Shown in pieces: positions 22,824 through 33,134 of a stretch of 64,000 nucleotides of DNA (position 1 is the stretch's first letter; each line of letters starts with the position of its first letter). Source of the DNA: Piezodorus guildinii (lineage: Eukaryota; Arthropoda; Insecta; Hemiptera; Pentatomidae). The notes under the pieces were generated by a model. That model worked only from the letters and a program-made list of their open reading frames with translations. It was not told where the DNA came from and searched no databases. The position numbers and the translations under genes are program-made. Location of the stretch: NCBI GenBank assembly GCA_023052935.1, contig CM041292.1, positions 142,565,143-142,629,142 on the forward strand. Direction: 5' to 3'.

Positions 22824-24695
22824 TTATTCTTGAATAGACAGATACAAATTTCTTAGCTTTAAACACTCTGTTACATAATAAAATAAATTTTCAAATTGCT
22901 TTTTATTTTCTATTTGCAACAAAAGTTGTACTTTGAGGTCATTGTCAGACATATTTCCAATATACGTCCTCAAGTACTTATTTCTGGACGGGGAGTAAAC
23001 AGGGCATTGCAACAAAAAATGATTTAAATCTTCTGGTTCGCCTGAATTACAAATAGGGCATTCAACGCTATTATCTGAATAACCATTTTGGAATCCGTAA
23101 CTGGTAACTTTCAGTTTATTGGGTTGACATAGTCTTAGTTGACTGATCAATCTACGTTTCCTCATAGGCCCCTTTAATTTCAAATAATATTCCCCCATAT
23201 TTAAGCTACTAATTTTCCTAAAATTAGGATTAAACTTTGAATGCAAAATAGCCTGAATATCTAGGGAAAGATTATGATTATTGAATTTTTCAACAGCATT
23301 ATTTAATTCTCTTTCAAATAAGGCTTTACTTTTGATATTTAATATGTCAGCCGCGTCTATAATTAACAATTTATTAGTAAGTTGCTTATACCAATTGTAC
23401 CTCACATCGACCCTCTGGTTCAAGGAATATTTTTTTAAAATGTTTAAACATATTTTGGGTAACCGATCCTCTTTCATTAAGTCTACCTTTCGGTACCAGC
23501 GAATCATTCTTTTTAGAACATCTGTTTCTATTGATTTCAGACCAGTTTCTATACGAACATAAAGGTTAGGTGTATTCCGTGGCCAATGATATATTGCTTT
23601 AAAATAACTTAAAGCAACAAGCTCTAATTTTTGACAATGTAATGGGGCCCAGACTTCCGAAGAGTATAAAAGAACAGAATTTACCATGGAATTTAGCAAT
23701 TTGAACTTAGTAGCAAGTGAGTCTGATCTTGACTTTAAAAGAATTTCCCGAACTCTATGTGAAGCCAAATGTGATTTCTTTACAAAGTTATCTGCTGCTT
23801 GAGAAAACAAACCCGATGATGAAAAAACCACTCCTAAATAACTGTATTGTTTAGCTATTTCAATTTTAGATTTATTATAGAAAATAGATTTAACTTTGGT
23901 TCTATTGCTACCCTTTTTAAAAATCACACATTTGGTTTTTTCAACATTGACAATTAAAGAATTTGATTGGCAATATTTGTACAGAGAAACCAATTTCTTA
24001 GTTGTTTCGGCCCAGCCATTATCAAGCAGAATTAAATCATCCGCGTACATCAGCCCCGATACTTCTACAGTATGACCGATATTTATCCCATTACATCCAT
24101 CATTTTCAAAGTGAGAAATTAAATCTGAAATAAATAATGAGAATATTAGAGGGCTTAAAGAATCTCCCTGTAATACTCCTTGTGTGATCTTTACTGATTC
24201 GGTCCTAAGTTCATCCTTCAAAATTATTGAAGCTTTTTTGTACAATTCTTGCAGAATACATATTATTTTGGAACTTAGCCCGAGATTATGAAGTTTTGGC
24301 CACAATTTTGTATAGTCCAGCGAGTCAAATGCCCTTTTGAAGTCGACAAATGTCGCAAAAACTGTATTACCTTTGTAACCTAGTGAGATGTTGATGACCG
24401 AATTTAAAGTGAAAATACTGTCAACACAGCCTCTACCTTCCCTAAAACCATTTTGCTCTTCCGGTAATAAGTTTTTTTCCACCGCCCATTTGGTGATTCT
24501 ATCAGCTAAAATAGCCGTGAACAGTTTGACTACACAATTTATTAGTGCTATTCCCCTGTAATTAGAGGGGTCTTTAATATCACCTTTTTTATATAAATGG
24601 AATAGTAGAATTTCTGCCCATTTTTCCGGAACAATCGCATATTGAAAAACACTATTAAAAAGATTAAGAAGGTAATGGTCCCAATTAGGAGGCAT
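22824..24695 (-). CDS. LINE-B reverse transcriptase (ORF2 C-terminal two thirds)
   Basis: A 623-residue open frame. Reverse-transcriptase boxes appear in order: DPSNYRGIALINCVVK (about residues 42-57), EEQNGFREGRGCVDS (about 78-92), FVDFKRAFDSLDY (first catalytic Asp), TQGVLQGDSLSPLIFS, and LMYADDLILLDNG with the YADD active site. A thumb region follows, with YLGVVFSSSG. Near the C-terminus CPICNSGEPEDLNHFLLQC forms the Cys-Cys-His-Cys cluster common to LINE ends. The first ATG is not the true start: upstream in frame, beyond two stops near 24710 and 24745, more ORF2 sequence can be read (about 24720-25095). The copy is therefore disabled at its 5' end. The enzyme copies the element's RNA onto nicked target DNA. 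The clade is uncertain. Confidence 0.85.
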   Translation of the reverse strand: MPPNWDHYLLNLFNSVFQYAIVPEKWAEILLFHLYKKGDIKDPSNYRGIALINCVVKLFTAILADRITKWAVEKNLLPEEQNGFREGRGCVDSIFTLNSVINISLGYKGNTVFATFVDFKRAFDSLDYTKLWPKLHNLGLSSKIICILQELYKKASIILKDELRTESVKITQGVLQGDSLSPLIFSLFISDLISHFENDGCNGINIGHTVEVSGLMYADDLILLDNGWAETTKKLVSLYKYCQSNSLIVNVEKTKCVIFKKGSNRTKVKSIFYNKSKIEIAKQYSYLGVVFSSSGLFSQAADNFVKKSHLASHRVREILLKSRSDSLATKFKLLNSMVNSVLLYSSEVWAPLHCQKLELVALSYFKAIYHWPRNTPNLYVRIETGLKSIETDVLKRMIRWYRKVDLMKEDRLPKICLNILKKYSLNQRVDVRYNWYKQLTNKLLIIDAADILNIKSKALFERELNNAVEKFNNHNLSLDIQAILHSKFNPNFRKISSLNMGEYYLKLKGPMRKRRLISQLRLCQPNKLKVTSYGFQNGYSDNSVECPICNSGEPEDLNHFLLQCPVYSPSRNKYLRTYIGNMSDNDLKVQLLLQIENKKQFENLFYYVTECLKLRNLYLSIQE

Positions 24696-26130
24696 TAGTT
24701 TGTAAATTTCTTATGGCAAATGATCGGAGCCAGAAGCCTTTTTTAATCAACACCCACTGACTACTTTTTGGAGTTCATCCAGAGTCATAGCCTTATCTAA
24801 TTCTAATACGGAATTTGTGGGTAAAAAGTCAGAAATATAAGTTTTTGTAGAGTAAAATTCCTTATAAAAATAAGCGAATTGTTCGACAGACACTGAAACT
24901 TCAACCGCAGTTGACCTATTAAAGTATTTAATTGTATGCCAAAACGTCTTAGCGTCATTAATGTTTGATAATGAATCTAATATACAATCAAAATACCTTT
25001 TCTTAGATTCTATTATAGATTGCTTATATTGTTTTTTACTGTTGATGTAAATATTAACATTTTCTCGAGAGTACCCATTGCGCCTTAAACTTTTATAACA
25101 GTTTTAAATTTGCATATATGTGCTTATGAGTAGTAACTATAGAACATATATAATGGAGCAGTTGTTTGGTGACTATATACCATGATTACATTACAGCTAA
25201 AATATATTGAGTAATTTTGGGTATGCCTACTTCTACTGGATCGCTATTGTATATTTAACAGAATTAAATGGCAACTTATTAGACTAAAGTTACAATTATG
25301 GTTGATGAGGAAAGTGATTTAAAAACAACTTAACCTATTACTTTAATTAATCTAATATAACTATAAATATCTTGTTTCTAATATCAAGACACATTGAAAA
25401 AATAGAACAAAAACTACACTTCTTTATCTTTGTTTGTGGTTTGGTGAATTCAATTTGATAAATAAAATAATTAAAATTAAAATTTCTACAAATTACGAAA
25501 GATGTTGATAGTGACTATGTTGAATGAGGTTATATAAAAGAAATACAGGTGAATAGCAATGAACTATTCTGTTTATAATAAATAAAAGATTATTAATAAG
25601 ATTATACCAGTACCAAATTATTCAATAACATAGTTTTATCTTTTAAACATAACCGTTGTATATTATCATAATTCCTTTGCAACTCATAACTCATTGCAAG
25701 TCATTCATGTACTTGTAATTTTTCTGGAAACGTATAGTAATATGTATTTTATTATAACTGGAAACTATGGAGTGATTGTATATTTTATCCTATCCTTGTC
25801 GCCAAATAATATGTATTTGATTATAACTGGAAACTATAATGTGAATGTATATTTTATAAATAAGAATGCATAGAAACAATCAACACACTTATATTTAAAT
25901 TAATAATCATATATGTAAAGACATGGGAAGGTTACTGGGAACCAGTGTTGCCACAGTTAAACAAATTTTGTATTAGGTTTTAGAAAAATATATTTTTCAG
26001 CCATTTAGAATAGTAATAAAAACTATCCTATCATTTAAGTTGGACCAAATTTGGACGAAGTTTGATCAAAGTAGGTTCAGTAGTTTATCGCGAACAAACA
26101 TCGTGACATGAGATTTTTATATATTATATA

Positions 26131-26135
<5 letters not shown>

Positions 26136-26187
<52 letters not shown>
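26136..26187. repeat. (AT)n microsatellite
   Basis: About 52 bp of AT dinucleotides followed by a T-run, at the distal edge of family C copy 1. Confidence 0.95.
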
Positions 26188-26195
<8 letters not shown>

Positions 26196-26289
26196 TTTTA
26201 ACTATTTGTTATCTTGTTTTTCACAGCCCTGAAGTTGGTCTAAAATTTAAGCCAAAATGTTGGCACAATAAATTAACTTTACGTAATTG

Positions 26290-27676
26290 AAGTGTTTTGA
26301 TGCTGTATCCCCAACCGACTTCTTAATGGGTATATACAGTCAATGATTCTTCCATTAATTCCAACTTTTCGATTTATTTATTTATTCATTCACAAGAATT
26401 GCTTTTTGGCATATTCTGTTACAATAAAGTATGAATACGAAAAATTACATTTTTAGTTTATTTATTATTAAGAATAAATAATAATAAGTAGGATAATAAG
26501 CAATATAATAAGTAGAATAAACTTTTTATTGAAACATGTAATAGGGGTATGTAGGTATTTTTATTTGTAACTTGTTTACTTTTATTTTTTCTTAATCTAT
26601 TTTATTAATTAGAAATATACAGTATTCTAATACATTTAACCCTATCCACCCAGCACCATTTCGCACACTACCTACCTACTTACTCATTCACGCTGGAATC
26701 GTAATAATATGTTTTACAAATATTAAGGAAAAGTTTTACACTTTAGGAACAAGTAATGTATTTTAATAAAATTTGGTTTATATGTATTAGTGGTCATTGA
26801 AGAATACTTAGATTAGATTAGAACACACACACAAATGATTAGATTAGATTAGAGAATGTGTAATTTGCATTTATTTATCATGTATCTTGACATTTTATCA
26901 TAATTTGATCTATTTTTTGTGCTATTTTAATAGAAAAGTACAGGAAAATATGTGTTTATAATAAAATTAAACGACAAAAAAAAATGCAGTGGTCTAAGTT
27001 TATTCTACATAATCGCTATTAAAATGTAATGTCCCCTGGGTGCAAAGGGTTAATGGCTTGAGTACTTTTCAAAGAATTGGGTCCATCCAGTATTGGGTTG
27101 ATAAAGCATTATTTTTAAAATATACTATTGATTTTAGGATCATACTAATGCATTTTTTCTGTAATTCAAATTATTTTTATAAATTTGAGAGGAGATATTG
27201 TATATATTGTTATTTTTTTAGGAGATAGTGTTATTGAGATGAAATCTTTGCTGAGCACAGAGGGAAGATTTGATGAACCATAATAAGATGTCATTCATCA
27301 GTACAATAGAAAAATTACAGATATAGTCTGGACCATTGAAATTATCATATAAAACAAAAAAAAAAAAATGTCTTCTCTTAACTTGAAATAAAACAGTTCA
27401 TTAGTAATATCAGAGATATCTCAAGGGGGAAGAAATGAACTATTAGTCTTCTCTATTTATATATAATTGTCTTTTTTCAGGCATTTGTTACATTAAAAAG
27501 AATTATAAATAATAATTATTTAAAAAAAAAAGATTTTTTTAAAAAATTAGTTGTGAGTACAAAGTGTAGTAAAAAAAGTTAATTTAACTACATTGGAGTT
27601 CGAAAATAGGCCTTCAAAACTTCAAGCATGAATAACACTGATTGATCAAAATGTATTATGATATTTGCTTAGTATA
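26290..27676. other. No gene seen
   Basis: AT-rich DNA with short A-runs and a local duplication of GATTAGATTAGA near 26812-26850. Nothing recognised. Confidence 0.5.
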
Positions 27677-28463
27677 TTGGGTTGTCCGAAAAATTCGTAG
27701 AGATTTTTAAAATAAAATTTACCTTTTATTTTTTCTCTAAAAATGCATCACAAAGATAATGTTGATTTATATGCCTTTAATTCTCATTAAATCAACTATG
27801 TTCACACACTGAATTCGTCTTTATTAAGGCTTTGTAGTGTTGTTTATTGCAAACCAACGTGAGTGACGATTCAGTTAATTTTCGGCATACTATGCTGTTC
27901 TTTTTAAAAAAAGGGAAAACGTAGCCCAGACTCGAAGAAAGATTCTTGCCGTGTATGGCAGTGATTCAATTGCTGACAGCACGGTTGAGAAGTGGTTTTC
28001 ACGGTTTAGATCTGGAGATTTCAATTTAAAAGACCAGCCCTGGGTGGCTGGAGTTCAACAGCTGACATTGAGGATATTATGAAGGTCATCGCAAACAATC
28101 CACAAATTACTGTCTATGAGATAAGAGCCTGCAAATTTACCGTTTTTTATCATCTAAAGAAGGCCAGGTACGTCTGTCATTATGACATTTGGGTTCCCCA
28201 TGAGCTCAGTGAAAGGAACCTTAATTAAAGGATTTCATGTGATTGGCTGCTGAAAAAAAAAAAAAAAATGTGGAGGATCCATTTTTGAACCGAGTTGTTA
28301 CTGGTGACAAAACATGGATTCTCTACATTAACACCAGCCGAAAAAATCGTAGGGGTTGTCTGGAACAACGCTGCTCGCAACACCAAAGGCCGGCTTCCAT
28401 CCAAAAAAGTGATGCTCAGTATTTGGTGGGATTGGAAGGGACCCATACATTTTGAGCTCCTTC
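27677..28463 (+). mobile_element. mariner element, 3'-truncated, with broken transposase
   Basis: It starts with the mariner-type end TTGGGTTGTCCGAAAAATTC, preceded by TA at 27675-27676. Transposase segments follow: a helix-turn-helix region near 27915-28010 (VYGSDSIADSTVEKWFSRF), WVPHELSERN near 28192-28220, VTGDKTWIL near 28297-28325 (first catalytic Asp), and SIWWDWKGPIHFELLP near 28420-28465 (second catalytic Asp). Frames shift between these, with an A15 run at 28254-28268. The sequence then passes straight into family A, so the third catalytic Asp and the right end are missing. It is inactive. Confidence 0.85.
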
Positions 28464-28610
28464 CACAACTTAGTTATTTGGACTCAGGATACCCTAAAAC
28501 GTGCATTTCCGGTGAAAACTGGAACTCGAAAATTTTCACGATTGCAATACACAATACTACTCCCTCGCTATATATTTCAAATATAGGTAAGTGAAAGGGA
28601 AGAATAGTTA
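28464..28610 (+). repeat. Family A dispersed repeat, right-end fragment (A4)
   Basis: It begins in ATTTGGACTCAGGATACCCT and continues through TTTTCACGATTGCAATACAC to ATATAGGTAAGTGAAAGGG, the family right end. It is fused directly to the truncated mariner. Confidence 0.75.
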
Positions 28611-28951
28611 TTTAAGATACGAGTATCTACTTTAAATTTCAAGCTTGGTTCTGGTTGGGAACTCTTTTCATATTTTGATTCTTCATGCAAAAGGCCTACT
28701 TGTGAAATTGGACTAATTCACTTTGAATATATCATATTCAAGTGTATAAATCATATTATATATCATATTCAATTGAATATATCATATCATAGTCATCATA
28801 TTTCTTCAGACCACCATGTGATTCGTTGAGAGCACAGAGGAAGTTCAAAGCCAGAGCTAATACAACGGGGTACATTGGCATGGTTTGAGTAATTAAATGG
28901 CAGCATTTACAAAATAGAAATAATTCGAAATAATTTTTTATAATCTATATC

Positions 28952-29060
28952 AATGGTTCTCAACAATTTTTTTTTCCCGGACCCCTTCATTCAATCAGTA
29001 CAAATGCAAGAACCCCGTATGTCAGAATTAGGATAGATTTTCTATTTTCATTGAAAATCA
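28952..29060 (+). repeat. hAT-like terminal fragment
   Basis: CAATGGTTCTCAACAATTTT followed by CCCGGACCCCTTCATT closely follows the usual layout of a hAT-superfamily end (CAGTGGTTCTCAA...GACCCCTT). No right end or transposase was found, so this is a low-confidence assignment. Confidence 0.4.
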
Positions 29061-29184
29061 ACAATTATCACTATCTAGCTGACCCGACAGACGATGTGCT
29101 ATCTTAACAATAACTTAGCGAAATTGGCCAAGCTCTTCAGGCATCATGCGATCACCAAGGGAAAAGGCGATGCAAAATGCATAG

Positions 29185-29470
29185 TATAAAGTGGCTCTTC
29201 TTGTTGGCTGAAAAAACTTGTTCAGCTTGTTTTATGAAAAAGTTGCTGTAACATCTCAAGAATATAGTTGTTTGAAATTTTAAATTTCAGTTTCATACAA
29301 TTTTTCGTTTTTGTGCTAGACTTACCACAAACACACACACACAGACCCTTTTGTTGGAATTGGTCATTTGAACTCAGGGGACACTAAAACATATATTTCC
29401 GGTGGAAACTCAAATTTGAAAATTTTCATGATCGCAATACTTTACTAAATATATTTTTATGGAAAGTTCA
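29185..29470 (+). repeat. Family A dispersed repeat, fragment A5
   Basis: It runs from AAAGTGGCTCTTCTTGTTGG through TGGTCATTTGAACTCAGGGG to CATGATCGCAATACTTTAC. The terminal GGTAAGTGAAA is missing. Confidence 0.7.
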
Positions 29471-29854
29471 ATATTTTGACCCAAACATTATGAGAATAAT
29501 TGATTATGGAGACAATTATTTATATTGCTATATTATTTAATGAAAAACAAGACGTTGATCCATAACTGATAAAAGCCAGTATCAAACTGAGTAAAAAATT
29601 AATCGGTCAATTAAAGATTCAAAATAGTAGAGATGGAAGGCAGTGTAAAAAGTCAGCAGCCCATTGAGAGAGAGAGGAAATCAGGGTGTTTGAAAATAAA
29701 GAATGATATCTAAAGAAAGAATTCTAATAAAAATAATTGTTGACAAAATCATCCACAGAATATTGCACACAAGGTTTGTCAGAATTACTGGGTTCGATAA
29801 AAAGTAAAATATGAAAAAAAAAATACTAGGAATCAATTTATTGCACTTAGTAAA

Positions 29855-30403
29855 TTGCAAAAGCTTGCTTGCCTTATGATAACAGGGGCAATTAAGACTA
29901 CTCCTACAGCTGTGATGAAGACAATGTTGAACATCATGCCTCTAAACTTAGAGGTGGAAGCTCAAGTGTTAAGAACAGTTTATCACTTTGCTAAACTAAA
30001 CAAGTGTTCCAGTAGGCTTACTTACAATGGACACTGTAAATTACTTCACCGGCTTGAGGAAAACAATACCCTGGTGATGCCTTCAGACTTACAAATCCGG
30101 AAATTTATCAGTGTTACAGTTAATAAATTAAGGAAACATAGACACAATCATGGAATAAATTGCTACACTGATGGCTCACTAATGGACAGTGGCTCGGGTG
30201 GAAGGGGGAGGGGTCTGGGGGAAAGACAAACCGGGCTCTGGAGCTATCATTCCACTAGGCAAAAATACAACAGTCTTTCAAGCTGAATCACTTGCTATTC
30301 TCCATTGTGCAACTGACTTATGTGTCGAGAATACAAGTGGCAAAAAATTAAGTATTTACACTGATTGTTAGGCGACACTTGACACCTTAAATAATCACAC
30401 AAC
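29855..30403 (+). pseudogene. LINE-C ORF2, reverse-transcriptase end and first half of RNase H
   Basis: LACLMITGAIKTTPTAVMK near 29865-29925 is the conserved thumb segment of I/R1/LOA-type LINEs. The RNase H domain begins at NCYTDGSLMDSGSG near 30160-30200 (first catalytic Asp). FQAESLAILHCA (catalytic Glu) and SIYTDC (second Asp) follow near 30280-30368, but in another frame after a G-rich frameshift region at 30205-30225. A TAG follows at once. RNase H would remove RNA from the cDNA hybrid. This copy is degenerate. Confidence 0.8.
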
Positions 30404-30595
30404 TGTTAAATATCGATTGTATATGTAAAGATAGTTGTGGCACTGAACTTCCACCTAGGTGTACAGCAGCCCAACAACAAACAGTCCAGTTGGTAGCGTT
30501 TCTGCGCCATGTTGTTTGTGTATGTAGGAGTAATAAACAAGCTGTCTAGTAGAAGGTTTATTTATTCCACTGCCTAATACTCTATAACTTTAATA
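30404..30595 (+). repeat. Copia 5' LTR
   Basis: 192 bp. It contains the polyadenylation signal AATAAA at 30532-30537. It begins with the canonical TG but ends in TA rather than CA. Confidence 0.93.
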
Positions 30596-30611
30596 GGTTA
30601 TGGGCCCAGAG
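30596..30611 (+). promoter_or_regulatory. Copia primer-binding site for half initiator-Met tRNA
   Basis: GGTTATGGGCCCAGAG directly follows the 5' LTR. It is complementary to the anticodon region of initiator methionine tRNA, the half-tRNA priming typical of the Copia group. This fixes the LTR end at 30595. Confidence 0.9.
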
Positions 30612-30703
30612 TATTTTTGTGCAGAGCATAGTATTTGTGTATAGTGTCAACGCGTAGTCGCGAAGTGATATTATTTTATTAGTGATTTTTGTTTACCGGT
30701 ACT

Positions 30704-32746
30704 ATGGCGTCAGTTACTACATCAGAAGTATCATTTAAAGCACAGAGTGGTTGCTTTATATGTGGGGATAAAAGACATTTCAAGGCACAGTGCCCCAAAA
30801 ATAAGCAGAACCGTGGAAGTAAATCCCTTAATAGAAGCTTTCGTGGGAAAAGAAGAGGAACAATCCAGGGTAATTCAGCAGATGTAGATGAAGAAGTTGT
30901 AATGGTGGCCCTAAATTGTGGTAATATTAAACTATCATCTAACAATGTGTTTTTAGTCGATTCAGGTGCGAGTAACCATCTTTTTAAGGCAGAATTGGAA
31001 CCCCTTTTGTCAAATGTTTCGAATCTTGATCATGATGTTGCCATACATATAGCTAATGGTGATAAAATGTTTACTAGAAAAGAAGGTACCCTAAGAGTAA
31101 CCTCTCAAGGTAGGATTGTTAACATTAAAGGTTTAATAGTTCCAGGGTTAAAACATAATTTATTATCAGTGAGTGCAGTTACCTCAAAAGGCTTAAAAGT
31201 GATTACAGATTCTAAGGAGATGAAAATCTGCGGAAGAAATTTTAAGCTGAGTTGTCCACGAGTGAATGGATTGTACATATTTACGTTTGATGAACCCAGT
31301 GATAATCAAGTCAAGTGCAACATTTCAAGTGCTACGGATGGAGATCTATGGCATAAACGGCTAGGACATTTGAATCGGCATGGACTCAAAAGTTTAGGAT
31401 TACCCTATAGTGACAAGAAGTGTTCGGCATGCATTGAAGGTAAGGCTACTAGACAGCCCTTTTCAAATAATAGGAAACGCACTTCAAAGGTTGGTGAATT
31501 AATTCACTCTGATATATGTGGTCCTTTTAATCCTGAATCAGTTGAAGGCCATAGGTATATGCAGGTGATTTTAGATGACTTCACTCATTTTGTGTATGTT
31601 AAACTTCTCCATATGAAGAGCGAAGCTGAAACAAACCTGATGGATTATATAGCGGAACTAGAAAGGCAGCAGGGTGTCCCAGTGAAAAGGCTACGTTTAG
31701 ATAATGGAGGTGAATTTACGTCTAAATTTTTTCAAAAATATTGTTCAGATAAAGGTATAAAATTAGAATATTCTTTGCCATATAGCCCTCAAATGAACGG
31801 AAAGAGTGAAAGAATGAATAGGACGCTATTAGATATGATGCGTACTAAGGTATCAGATTCTGGCATCCCCAAGTTCTTGTGGGGGGAAGCAGCTCGATGT
31901 TGTGCTTATGAACTGAATAGGTCACCTACTTCAGCCTTAAATAAAGGTGAAACTCCCTCATTAATATGGAATGGCAGAAATGATCTGTCTAAACTTCGTA
32001 TATTTGGTTGCCGAGCATGGCCTACCATTCTTCCTAAAGGTTCCAAATTGGATCCCAGAAGCAAGGAGGGGGTGATGGTTGGTTATTGTGGTGGTGGGTA
32101 TAGGATTTGGTTGCCAGATGAGCAGAAAGTTATTAGATCTAGAGATGTGATATTCGAGGAGAGCCAAATGCCCTATAAAGAAGTTAAAAATGTACCTATT
32201 GTCTATCATAATATTGGTGGAAGCTATGAAGAGGGAAGGAAAAATGGTGAAGAGAATAACACTAATATTTCAGAGCAGCCAGAAGATACTTCTAGACCTC
32301 AGAATGATTGTAATCCAGAGCAGTCAGAAAACCCTTCAAGACTTCAGAATGAAGAATCCAATCCAGAGCATTCAGAAGAAACTTCTAGACCTCAGAGAAA
32401 CCGGTCAAAACCTCATTTCCTAAATGATTATGAGTTATATAATGCATACTGTATGGTATCACAGGAAATTGTGAGTTTAAGTGGTATAATTAGTGAGTTT
32501 AGTGGTGAAACATTAAGTGGAAAACTGTTGGTGGATAACACTAGTGCTATAGCTTTTATAAAGAATTGTGAAAACTCTAAACGAGCTAAACACATTGATA
32601 TAAAATTCCATTTTGTTAAAGATCTTATTTCCAAAGAAATAATATCTGTGGAACACATCAATTCTGACCGCAATGTGGCAGATTTGTTCACAAAACCACT
32701 TGCCTTTGATAAGTTTCAAATGTTTCGGAAGGCTTTAATTAATTAA
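30704..32746 (+). CDS. Copia polyprotein with in-frame loss of most of Gag and the reverse transcriptase
   Basis: A single open frame of 680 residues from the ATG at 30704. Residues 17-30 are a CCHC zinc knuckle (CFICGDKRHFKAQC), though the capsid part that normally precedes it is absent. DSGASNHLF at about 86-94 is the protease active site. LWHKRLGHLNRHGL with CSACIEG is the zinc-binding pre-integrase motif. The integrase triad is D270, D333 and E369, an exact D-35-E spacing. After the integrase tail and an acidic, repetitive SEETSRPQ region (about 525-570), the frame passes near residue 586 directly into the end of RNase H (VDNTSAIAFIKN, then DLFTKPL). The whole reverse-transcriptase domain is missing without breaking the frame. 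It should make integrase and protease but cannot copy itself. It is either a non-autonomous element helped by a relative, or a copy of a spliced transcript. Confidence 0.88.
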   Translation: MASVTTSEVSFKAQSGCFICGDKRHFKAQCPKNKQNRGSKSLNRSFRGKRRGTIQGNSADVDEEVVMVALNCGNIKLSSNNVFLVDSGASNHLFKAELEPLLSNVSNLDHDVAIHIANGDKMFTRKEGTLRVTSQGRIVNIKGLIVPGLKHNLLSVSAVTSKGLKVITDSKEMKICGRNFKLSCPRVNGLYIFTFDEPSDNQVKCNISSATDGDLWHKRLGHLNRHGLKSLGLPYSDKKCSACIEGKATRQPFSNNRKRTSKVGELIHSDICGPFNPESVEGHRYMQVILDDFTHFVYVKLLHMKSEAETNLMDYIAELERQQGVPVKRLRLDNGGEFTSKFFQKYCSDKGIKLEYSLPYSPQMNGKSERMNRTLLDMMRTKVSDSGIPKFLWGEAARCCAYELNRSPTSALNKGETPSLIWNGRNDLSKLRIFGCRAWPTILPKGSKLDPRSKEGVMVGYCGGGYRIWLPDEQKVIRSRDVIFEESQMPYKEVKNVPIVYHNIGGSYEEGRKNGEENNTNISEQPEDTSRPQNDCNPEQSENPSRLQNEESNPEHSEETSRPQRNRSKPHFLNDYELYNAYCMVSQEIVSLSGIISEFSGETLSGKLLVDNTSAIAFIKNCENSKRAKHIDIKFHFVKDLISKEIISVEHINSDRNVADLFTKPLAFDKFQMFRKALIN

Positions 32747-32783
32747 TATATTAATGTCATTTATATATATTGTGCTAAAATTG

Positions 32784-32875
32784 TTGTGTAGAATTTTTTA
32801 ATAGAATAATATTTTTACTTGTTTTGTGGTGTAGAATTTTGTAGTAGAATAATATTTTTACTTGTTTTGTATGTG
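32784..32875 (+). repeat. Two imperfect tandem units in the Copia 3' untranslated region
   Basis: Two units of about 46 bp, each with GTAGAATTTT then AGAATAATATTTTTACTTGT. Confidence 0.8.
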
Positions 32876-32927
32876 AGATACAATTGAATATTTACTTGTG
32901 TATGTATATATTTGAAAACATTCAATT

Positions 32928-32936
32928 GAGGGGGTG
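32928..32936 (+). promoter_or_regulatory. Copia polypurine tract
   Basis: GAGGGGGTG lies immediately before the 3' LTR, where plus-strand DNA synthesis would be primed. Confidence 0.8.
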
Positions 32937-33129
32937 TGTTAAATATCGATTGTATATGTAAAGATAGTTGTGGCACTGAACTTCCACCTAGGTGTACAGC
33001 AGCCCAACAACAAACAGTCCAGTTGGTAGCGTCCCCTGCGCCATGTTGTTTGTGTATGTAGCAGTAATAAACAAGCTGTCTAGTAGAAGGTTCATTTATT
33101 CCACTGCCTAATACTCTATAACTTTAATA
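32937..33129 (+). repeat. Copia 3' LTR
   Basis: 193 bp, nearly identical to the 5' LTR. Differences seen include a short change in the T/C run before CTGCGCCATG, GTAGGAG versus GTAGCAG, and GGTTTATTT versus GGTTCATTT. Confidence 0.93.
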
Positions 33130-33134
33130 ACAAC

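Larger units (their letters stand above)
22529..25102 (-). mobile_element. LINE-B: 5'-truncated non-LTR retrotransposon
   Basis: Bounded by a 16-bp perfect target-site duplication, TTTAAATTTGCATATA, at 22513-22528 and 25103-25118. The 3' tail, on the low-coordinate side, is made of TTATTATTTAT repeats rather than poly(A). The 5' end is cut within ORF2, before the reverse transcriptase, so ORF1 and the endonuclease are missing. The perfect duplication suggests a fairly recent insertion. Confidence 0.9.
22470..26105. repeat. Family C dispersed repeat, copy 1, split by LINE-B
   Basis: The left end at 22470 reads CTAGCTGTAACCCACTTGCG. It resembles 59984 and is a motif type common at the edges of dispersed repeats in arthropod genomes. 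After LINE-B is removed the sequence resumes at 25119 and resembles 59984-60620, for example AATAAATAAAAGATTATTA and AAAGATGTTGATAGT. The far end near 26070, GTAGGTTCAGTAGTTTATCGCG, matches the usual distal motif of such repeats. Non-coding. Confidence 0.55.
30404..33129 (+). mobile_element. Copia-type LTR retrotransposon, internally deleted, with 5-bp target duplication
   Basis: LTRs of 192 and 193 bp (30404-30595 and 32937-33129) begin TGTTAAATATCG and end AACTTTAATA. They differ at only a handful of positions. The 5-bp direct repeat ACAAC flanks the element (30399-30403 and 33130-33134). The internal order is primer site, one 680-codon frame with zinc knuckle, protease, integrase and RNase H tail, then a polypurine tract. 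The reverse transcriptase and most of Gag are absent. It sits within LINE-C. Confidence 0.93.
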
